A stretch of DNA of 64,000 nucleotides from Phyto melanocephala (taxonomy: Eukaryota > Arthropoda > Insecta > Diptera > Rhinophoridae): contig OW799236.1 of the NCBI GenBank assembly GCA_941918925.1, positions 63,110,485 to 63,174,484 of the forward strand, written 5' to 3'. Made by a program: the position numbers and the translations under genes. Positions 56,125-64,000 of this stretch are shown here, in pieces; position 1 is the first letter of the stretch, and each line of letters starts with the position of its first letter. The notes beneath the pieces were generated by a model. The model was given only the letters and a program-made list of their open reading frames with translations. It was not told the DNA's origin and searched no databases.

Positions 56125-56208
56125 GAAATACCACTTATAATTGTTTTTTATTAATGCAATACATTCATGGGAACCGTGGGCTCTTTGGAAATATATATAT
56201 TCTTATCC

Positions 56209-56493
56209 TTATGCGATTTTTATAAAAACGGAATGGTACAAACATTTTTCTAATCTTTTCTTTTTAGATATTCGGCTAATTAAGGAGTCAATGGCACGGC
56301 TACACTTAATTGTCTTCTCACAAATGTAACTAACGTGCTGTTTCAAAAAAAGTTCTTTGTCAAGGATTACTCCGAAATGCTTAATTTCGTTCTTCAATGA
56401 AATAATTGTTCCCTTAAACGATAAATATCTAGTAGCAACTCGTTTTCGTGATTTGTTGAATAGAAATATAATCGTTTGAATTTTATTTTCCAT
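56209..56493 (-). pseudogene. LINE reverse transcriptase C-terminal fragment
   Basis: KIQTIIFLFNKS, IKHFGVILDKELFLKQHVSY and KTIKCSRAI match the region after the RT catalytic motif in jockey/CR1-like LINEs (canonical LGVILD). About 94 codons remain. It has the opposite orientation to the fragment at 49633. Confidence 0.75.
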
Positions 56494-56564
56494 TTGTCAT
56501 AATATTTACGAGTTAATCTAAGAAAAGCTGGCCAAAAAGGCAAAACTGAATTTTAAGAAATCTT

Positions 56565-58126
56565 AAGAACTAAGTACGCAGCTGGACAGACAACAATATT
56601 TTACATTATATTGTAAATTTTTAAGACTTTTAGTTGCGATTTGTAGCTCTTAGACCTTGCTAAAGTCAGGAAAGTGAAGAAAATTATATGAGATTTAAAT
56701 TTTTTTTCGGTTTCTGGATGTTTTCATGATATTTTTATTACGGCTAAACGAATAAAGGTTTAACAATGATTTTTTTTTTCGCTGAAAGGTTTGATCAAAA
56801 GTTATTTAAAAAAGTAAAAAAAATTTAAAATATTTTGAATATTCATGTTGAAACAATTCGTTCAAAAGTAAAAAAAAAAATTATACACTTTTTTGCAAAA
56901 AAAGAAAAACACGAGGTTTTTAAAAGTGAGTTTAGCATCTCTATGAATTATATTTGATACCACAATAAAATTTGGAATTAATTTTAAAAACAAAAAAACG
57001 TGTGCGCAAGATTGCGCCATTATTTTTGACGATTTTTTTAAATTTTCACATTTCTTCTATTTTTGCTCATCAGGCACTTTTTCTGATACATTTATAACGG
57101 CATAAACTTTTATGTATTTTGAATTATTGATTTCAACTGTTATTCGCATCACTTTTAACACTTCACAGTGTTAATACCTGCCTGTAATTATAAATTTGAA
57201 AAATTCTTTATTATCGATAATAGTTATAAGGGAATGTCCCACACATCCCCATAAAAGATATTTTTTATATCTGCGCTACAAAACATTATATGTTAAAAAA
57301 ATAAATATACGTACCTAATAAGAATAATTATTAAAAGCATTAATCACAAAAATATGTTTACAAAAAATAAATACAGGTACATAAAAATTTATGGGCACGC
57401 AGGTATCACGCTACCATCCAATTAACGCATAAGAGCATGCGCTTGCAAATACTTATAAAGGGTTATTGCATACAATCTTTATCAAAACCGTTTTGTAACT
57501 TCGAGAGTCAACATGAAACAAGTTTACACAAGATTACAGCTATTTCAAATAGTGATAAAATCTAATGTTGGAACCATTGACGAGAAATTGGATTTTTTGG
57601 TCAGAAAATTGAGCGAAATTTCAAAATGTCAAGGGATGGGGACATATTAGCACTGAAGCAGTGTTTAAAGAATTCCAAAAATTGTTTTAAAAGATATTGA
57701 CTTTTGGCACAACGAAAAGAGGACCGATTTTTAAGCACAAACGCTAAATGGCTGGAAGGAACTGTAACAATACCAGTATTTGGCAGTTGGTCTTCAGGGC
57801 GACCACGAAAAGAATTTAATGAAGCTAGTGAAAAAACAAAGCGGAGGAAAACGGAAGAAGTTCGTCACCAATTAACTGCATAGAAGATCACATTTGCTGC
57901 ATCCATGAGTCAAAGAGCAGCGGGACATAATGATGTGGCTAAATTAATAATGGATATAATGAGATGCCCACGAAAAGCAAGAAATCGCAAGTGATCATTA
58001 AAAACTTCTGATGTCAACCCTGTGAATAAACTTTCAGCGGAAGGAGCTTTAGCACTCTTTGTAAATGCAGAGCTCACAAAAAGCAATATGAGATTTTATA
58101 CAATGCCAATAAAAATGTGTATCCAT
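56565..58126 (+). repeat. Unclassified coding repeat, copy B
   Basis: It is the longer copy of the family also present at 49826-50400. The coding remnants include WLEGTVTIPVFG, GRPRKEFNEASEKTKRRKTE and FAASMSQRAAGHNDVAKL (57740-57950) and HKKQYEILYNANKNVYP (58076-58126) in shifted frames. It is cut by the TIR element at 58127 and may continue after 59343 (YLEEVLQQFKLLKS). I do not recognise the family. Confidence 0.5.
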
Positions 58127-59342
58127 TAGGGTGATCGATTATTCGACATTTTTAAGAAACCGGTTTTCAAATAGTTTAAAAATTAGAATTAAAGAAAAAA
58201 CCGGTTGCTTTTTTGAAAAATACATAAAATATAATTCTTTCTTATACCCATGACAGAGACACATATATAGGTATAAACTAGTTTGTTCTATGGTTTAATT
58301 GCATTTTAAGTTGACACACATTCAATGGCGTTATTATAAAATGCCGTTATTGAAAATAAAGATGTTAACGGACAAACACTTTTTACCTAAAAGTGACCGA
58401 AAAGTTAAATTTATTATTCAATTACCTTTAACTTTTAAGGTTAGGTTTATAAATTAAAAATTCCATTGTTTCTCTACATAAAACAAAATATGGCAACTAA
58501 AATGTGATTTATATTTCTTTTTTACTTCGAACTTTTTAATTTTTTTTATTTTAAGTTTTAATTTTTTTATATTAGTGACACAAAACAGTAAATAAATCAT
58601 CCATTTCGTTTTGTAAAATTTTTTAAGAACTAAATTAATTTGTTAAAAGTAATCGGTTTTGCTCTGGTACTGCCATATTAAAAACAAAATTTGATACAAG
58701 GAGATTGTAATAATGAAAAATATTAAAAAGTCACTTCACTGCTCACTGTAGTCAAATTTACATTTTACTAACATTAACTTTGTAGGCAAGTTGTAATAAT
58801 GACCCTTTGTGTGCCAAACTATTTTTGTATACAAGTCATATGTTATCAGAAATATTAGCAAAGCTATGGGTAGGCTTTAGTACAAGTCGCTAGATTTCGT
58901 AGAAGCAAAATATTATGAAATTCGAAAATGAGATCAAAAAGTATTGCAAAGTACAATGATTGTGCAAAAAACTTAACTGATTATTATAGCACATTATAAG
59001 CGCAGCAACGTATATAATACCTGCTCTCCATTTTAGACAAATAATAGTTAACCTAATTATTTTTCTTATTTTACATTTGATTTTGATATCACAAATAAAT
59101 TTCTACAACATTATGGAAGAGTATTTAATAAATTTGCTGATTTTTTGAGTAATGAATATAGTATGGTACGTTTGGTTTCAAAGGTAAATGAACATAAGAC
59201 TAAAAATGAAAAAACCGGCTTCTGTGAGTGAAAAAACCGGTGTATTCGACATTCGAAAAATTAACATTTGGAAAAAACCGCCAGCTGAAAGAGTAAAAAA
59301 ACCGGTTTTAACACCGGCTGTAAAACCGAATCGATCACCCTA
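58127..59342. mobile_element. 1.2-kb non-autonomous TIR element (hAT- or Tc1-like)
   Basis: The left end TAGGGTGATCGATT is mirrored by AATCGATCACCCTA at the right end. Inner sequences AAACCGGTTTT occur near both ends in inverted order. The flanks GTATCCAT and GTATATAC share five of eight bases, which could be a decayed hAT 8-bp duplication; a TA duplication is the alternative. No coding frame. Confidence 0.7.
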
Positions 59343-59826
59343 GTATATACCTTGAAGAGGTTTTGCAGCAGTTTAAACTTTTAAAATCAATAAAATTTGA
59401 CGAATTTTGCAGGAAAATTTGTTTTTTTCGAAATTAAATTTTTAATAACTCCGAAATAGTAATAGATAGAAAAGAAATATGTTAGTTTAAGCAGAATCCG
59501 ATGCATCTTCTGATCCTCCTGCTATTAAAATCGGAGAACCTGTTTTCAAGTTATGACAAAATATATTTGGCAACCCAACGATTTAGGGGGTGAAATATGC
59601 CATGCCTTTAAAAGAAAATCCTTACGTACTAGAGAAAAACGGAAAACAGATTTGAATTAAGGGCATCAAAATCCACATAGTCCACATACTTTTATTTATA
59701 GGGTAGAAAAAATTTTTTTTTGTTGCGCAGTGTACTTTTGTTGCGCAGTGTAATTTTTTCAAAATCTGCTACTAGATTTCTTATATAAACTACACCTTAA
59801 ACTATCAAAAAACTAGAACTTTTAAT
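59343..59826. other. AT-rich stretch after the TIR element
   Basis: The beginning may continue the coding repeat cut at 58126. Otherwise nothing is recognised. Confidence 0.4.
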
Positions 59827-60125
59827 TCAAAAAACACGTTTAATAATTTTGGCCAGCTTTTCAGGCCAAATACTCCTCTGTGCGCTGTCCTGTTCAAACC
59901 AAATATTGCCAATATCCTCCTCTTCAATTTTTGCGAACAAAAATTCGTTCAACATGGCCCGATAACGATCGCCATTGACTACGGCCACTCCTTGCTCATT
60001 ATGCCTCTGGACCAAAATTCTTACCAAACAGTGACTCGTTTTGGGTGTATCGGCCTTTCAAAGTATGCGTGCGGGTTTTCTGTGCCCCAAATGCGACAAT
60101 TTTGCATGTTTACATATTGTATGTA
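59827..60125 (-). pseudogene. Mariner transposase fragment, catalytic part
   Basis: On the minus strand it reads NMQNCRIWGTENPHAYFERP and HPKRVTVW, then VNGDRYRAMLNEFLF and IWFEQDSA, which parallel the transposase at 24318-25039. The second catalytic Asp (QD) is there, but the GA after it is SA. A deletion then joins it to a C-terminal piece PEKLAKIIK. It is disrupted by stops and is clearly dead. Confidence 0.8.
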
Positions 60126-61839
60126 TTATCTTACATGTTAATTTAAAAATCAGGGACAACAGATACATATTTATTAGAAGTGTCCTTCACGCATCTAATT
60201 TGCCTTTGCAGACTTTTCAAAATAATATATTTGCACTCATATGAACCGTGAGCAATGAAAATAATTTTGAGCACATTTTGTAGAGCCTGTAGACTGACAA
60301 TTCTTAGCTTTGCCCCTTCGCATAAATAAGGTAGGGTTTCCGCCAAGTTGACAAGTCAGCTTTTGGTCGATTGATTTTTCCACGTCAGCACAATAAATCT
60401 ATCGTTCAATTTAGCGTTACCTACGAAACAAATTTCGCCTGCATCATCCAAGAGATTATCTTAAGCTCACAAAAGTAATGTTTTAAAAATATTCAAATGA
60501 GTTTCTTTTAGAGGACATGTCAGTGACACCAAACGTAAGTCCACTTCCAGCCACTTGTGCAAAAGTTTTCTTCACTTTCCCTCTTTCCTTTGACTTCACA
60601 TTAGTTTAACCACTACTGCTTGGTCTCTGGTCGGCGTAATTTTTCAACCTATTTGCATTAACAGCTTTTGCTTGTCGTGCCTTAGATCCTTTATTAGGAC
60701 TCGTCTCCTTCCGTATCTGGTTCAGTTTAGGGTTCGTAGGCTGATTAGCCTTAAACTTCTTCCCAGGACCTTCCATTGACTATCGATCTTATTTGACACC
60801 ATCGCAATAGCCTTCACTTACCTACAACGTCTCCTTTTCTGTCTCTGTTTATTAGTTCTATCCTTTCTCTCTCTCTCTCTCTCAACCTCTTGCGAGGTTT
60901 CATTGTTATTTCATTTCTTTCTGACCTGTCCATTGGTCAAAACTAACCGAAGTTTTTACATAGTCTAACCTTATTGTCCGTTCCTGTTGGAATCTCACGT
61001 CCATCCCTGTTGGAAGCTTAAGGTTATCAATATTATAATTTTTGTATATTAAAGAAAGAACTTTAAAAATATAGAATTGCGCTTACAAAGTAGCTGCTTT
61101 ATTTATTTTTTTTTTTCGTTTTATTGTTTTGTTAGCCTTTTCAATTTATTTTCCATAAGAACTTAAAAAGAATTTTGTGGAAAACAATAAAGTTGAGCAA
61201 AAAAGGCTAAAAAAGTATTGAATTTAAAGTTTTTAAAATAAAATAAACAATCTACACGCACCGCAAATATTATATTTTTTATTTGTTTATAGCAATATTT
61301 GACAAATTGAAAAATAAAAAAAAAATCCAGTCTGAATTAAATATACGGTAAACAGAAAAACAGATACTAGGGAGCAAATAGCAAATAACTTTTTCTTGTG
61401 TACCTTTTACCATATGTGGGGTGTATATAGTTTTATCATTTAACGTGTAACACCTAGAAATATTTAAGTGATTTTAAAAAGAGTGTATATTAAACGCATA
61501 CCTGTGATATTTTAAATAGATTTAGCTATAACGAATTAAATAAAATTTACCGAAGGTGATTATAGTTTCCAGAATAATTTCTGTTAAAAACCAGCTGATA
61601 ATGAAGTTATGGAAGATAATATAAAATATATTGATTCTGCATTCAGTGCGTTTAATAATAATTGTGTTGAAAGACGTTTTTGATAATTAAAATGATATAT
61701 AATAAAAATCTTTGTTACATATGTATGTATGTACTTAAACTAGTAACATAAGAAACTAAAGAGTTCGTTAGTAAATATGCAAATTTACTCATTTTAATAT
61801 AAAAACATGTTCTCTTTTGATTTTTTTATTGTTAAGGAT
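60126..61839 (-). other. Probable inserted retroelement debris between two mariner pieces
   Basis: On the minus strand, basic fragments such as KKFKANQPTNPKLNQIRKE and KSKERGKVKKTFAQVAGSG (about 60540-60790) and VNLAETLPYLCEGAKLRIVS (near 60330) look like a decayed LINE ORF1, with many stops. A (CT)n tract lies near 60870-60890. The part 61020-61839 holds nothing recognisable. Confidence 0.35.
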
Positions 61840-62026
61840 AAGTATGGAATAAAATATCCGTCAAATTACTATCGGACACCTTCCATGGTTTGATGGTTTG
61901 AGCTCCTGATTGAATTTTGTACGCATCAAGGTTGAGAGTTTTTTTAATCAAAATTCGCTGTGTAGTCCTTCGTGAAGTAAGTGAAATTAAAAGTTGGTGA
62001 GAACTAATTTTGGTTATCGGCAACAC
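61832..62026 (-). pseudogene. Mariner transposase fragment, helix-turn-helix part
   Basis: SRRTTQRILIKKTLNLDAYK matches the second helix-turn-helix of mariner transposases. It has the same strand and the expected order for the piece at 59827-60125 (N-terminal part at the higher coordinates), so the two are probably one mariner copy split by about 1.7 kb. Confidence 0.6.
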
Positions 62027-62382
62027 TCTCGTTTATAACAGCAATGTTTTTCAAGAGACCGAAGTGCGCGTTGTTCTTTTGCAAAGATCAACTTTTAGTA
62101 ATCGGAATATACAAACATATGTAACAACTGCCATATACAGAGTGACCACTTGCACAAAAAAAAAATAATAAGTACATTTTTACTGAGACACCTTTTATTA
62201 ATAGTAACAGGGCAATTCGTATAATCATTATTTGTAAGCATATATTATCAAGCACAACACGCAAGCTTAAAAAATAAAATATTTTCAGAAATAATTAAAT
62301 GTGATGGTTTGATGAAAAAATATAAGTTTTATTTTTAACTTTTCATGTTAAATAAAATAAGTACATGTTAAAATCAAATATA
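62027..62382. other. AT-rich intergenic stretch
   Basis: Nothing is recognised up to the end of the piggyBac frame. Confidence 0.5.
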
Positions 62383-63303
62383 TTATATATCAATATGGTA
62401 TTCTATGAAACAGTTTTTTGTCTTTGAAAAGCATAAGTGGACGTTGCATTTAGTACAAAATGTGTGTGTGTCAGATTTTTTACAAAGCTTGCAAGACTTT
62501 TTAGAACCCCACTGTGGAAAGTGTTCAATCTTGTCAAATCTTACACCAGCTACAGGATGAACGGTTTTTTTCCCAACATCAGAGCTACTAGTTGGTCCTT
62601 CAACAAATGATGGACGACCAATCGAACGTCTTTCGACGGAAGCGCAGAGCTCTTTTGCAATGCTCGAGCGAAATTAAAACATTGTCATGGTTTTTGCTTT
62701 TTCGTTATCAGTCGTATTTTGGTTGTGTTCAGCATTATTCCTACGGTATAACACAAAAGCATTTGTTATAGTCATGTCAAGCAAATGATAAATTAATCTG
62801 GTTGCCATGTCCTGGGTTTTGATTTTAAGGCCATTGCGACCCATATATGAATCCATTAAGTCTACACCTCCCATGTGAACATTATACTCACGGATGATCT
62901 GTGGACAGTCGATTTCATCGAAGATTTTTTTCTTACGGTTGTAGCGTCCAATTTTAGATGGCTGGTTGACTAGACTGCTTCGTTGGAAAGGCATTATGCC
63001 CACATAGGTTGAACATAGTCTGACATTTTTTGTGTCCTTCCACAAAACTATAGACATATCCACCCCATAAGCACTTCCAACAAATTCCGTAGAATAACCT
63101 CGAGGCTCTTTTTTGAGTTCAACGGCTTTGTCTATTGGAAGTTTGCAATTGGGAATTCGATTTGCTCTTACAGTGCCTAGGCTATAAATGCCACGTGCTC
63201 TTAGGTACACCATAAGGGGTAGAGACGTATAAAAGTTGTCAAAATACATAATGTGGTTCTTAAAGTTTGGCACTGTGCGACAATCTATTAAAAATATGAA
63301 CAA
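62383..63303 (-). pseudogene. piggyBac-type transposase remnant
   Basis: On the minus strand the frame gives MYFDNFYTSLPLMVYLRARG (one catalytic Asp in FDNFYTS), RGYSTEFVGS, IREYNVHMGGVDLMDSYMGR (another catalytic Asp in GGVD), and ends at TAA 62674-62676. The same frame then continues for 96 codons to a stop at 62383-62385. It includes the Cys-rich C-terminal domain CKLCKKSDTHTFCTKCNVHLC typical of piggyBac transposases, so one stop codon separates the two parts. The N-terminal half with the first catalytic Asp is not seen; TTTTTAATAG at the upstream edge looks like a splice acceptor, so it may be an exon. The element would cut and paste at TTAA. Confidence 0.85.
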
Positions 63304-64000
63304 GAAAGGAAGTTTACAAAATCAAATTTTTCAAAGCAAAGGTTAAAGGTTAACACCAAAGGTGTGGAAATTCGTAGGTTTAAAGGTACATATATTTTTA
63401 TGGAGGTTATAATTCATACATATATACATACATATGTATGTATGTGTTTAGGTATTTGGGTTTTTTTAAGGACCGTAACAGCACTTTTTGGGAGAGTGAC
63501 GTGCTTACGATGGACGATACCAGTATTAAGAAAAACTTTCGCCTAAACATATAGGCATTCCAAAAAATATGTTACAAATTTCAACATATCGAATCTATTT
63601 TTATTTTACATTTATAATTGTTTAATTTTTTGATTGATTGCCGACCGTGGTGCCATATTGCTAAATGCAGTATAAATTCAATATGATTTAGTTCATTTAC
63701 GTGAAATCTAATACACATTGAAATGGGGATAATTCAATAGTTAATTTGAATTAAGACTTTTAATGCAAATTAACGCTGTCGTCTGTCTATGGTATAAGGC
63801 CCATAAAATGTTTTTGTAAAACTGGAGGAAAGTAGTAACAAAACATTTTCAAAAAAACAAACAGTTGCAATGTTTTCTTTTTATATACTAATAATAAAAA
63901 ATCAAACAAATTTCAAAAAACATTTTGTCATACAAAAATTAAACACAAAAAAAAAATAAATTACTTATAATTAATACGTTATAAAAACTATGTATTTCAT
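63304..64000. other. AT-rich DNA upstream of the piggyBac remnant
   Basis: I find no missing transposase exon here. ATACATATGTATGTATGTG near 63423 is a short microsatellite. No terminal inverted repeat is identified. Confidence 0.5.

Overview
This is AT-rich, repeat-dominated nuclear DNA of a higher (brachyceran, probably cyclorrhaphan) fly. The evidence is the set of element families: DINE-1/mini-me type Helentron-derived elements (HINEs) with (GTCY)n cores, a rosa-like DD41D mariner, 17.6/297-like gypsy, roo/BEL-type and R1/jockey-type retroelements, together with two intronless trypsin-fold genes. I cannot name the species. Only two genes look like functional host genes; almost everything else is mobile DNA in various states of decay.

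Region 1 (1-24226) is a very large tandem array. Its basic monomers are 1229 bp, or 1519 bp when a 290-bp internal segment is duplicated. They are organised into higher-order units of about 5.64 kb, each opened by a HINE head (heads at 129, 5768, 11416, 14296). Intact HINE 3' ends, with the subterminal repeat and a TTCGGC/GCCGAA hairpin, occur only twice, both at the right edge (22042 and 24180). Inside the array the same junction occurs with about 43-45 bp, including the hairpin, missing. Each monomer also carries a tRNA-like module (A box, B box, T tract), present 16 times. The array therefore looks like a satellite that arose inside, or from, a rolling-circle element that lost its terminator.

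Region 2 (24227-37693) is a nest of transposons. An inverted-repeat element holding a truncated DD41D mariner transposase (24227-25743) abuts a decayed gypsy retrotransposon read on the + strand (about 25744-37448). The gypsy is interrupted by a minus-strand HINE (26343-26692), a 5'-truncated Penelope-like element with a GIY-YIG endonuclease (about 27548-28800), and a BEL/Pao element (30610-36734) with both LTRs and a 5-bp target duplication. Catalytic residues of the gypsy RT and integrase are mutated.

Region 3 (37694-56124) holds the host genes. Two paralogous secreted serine protease homologues (41100-41864 and 55351-56124) share the same lost catalytic residues (His to Tyr, Ser to Glu), similar promoters and the same + orientation about 14 kb apart. 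Between them lie a GGGCGTGG-rich tandem repeat element (42803-44364), a nearly intact full-length R1/jockey-type LINE with a 12-bp target duplication (44365-49260), LINE fragments, a probable solo LTR (51284-51818), another HINE (51895-52447) and a 311-bp TTA-flanked MITE (54202-54512). A second MITE (54784-55296) sits between the TATA box and the start codon of the second protease homologue.

Region 4 (56125-64000) is again transposon debris: an RT fragment, an unclassified coding repeat shared with 49.8-50.4 kb, a 1.2-kb TIR element (58127-59342), a mariner copy apparently split by an insertion (59827-62026), and a piggyBac transposase remnant (62383-63303) with one in-frame stop and a cysteine-rich C-terminus.
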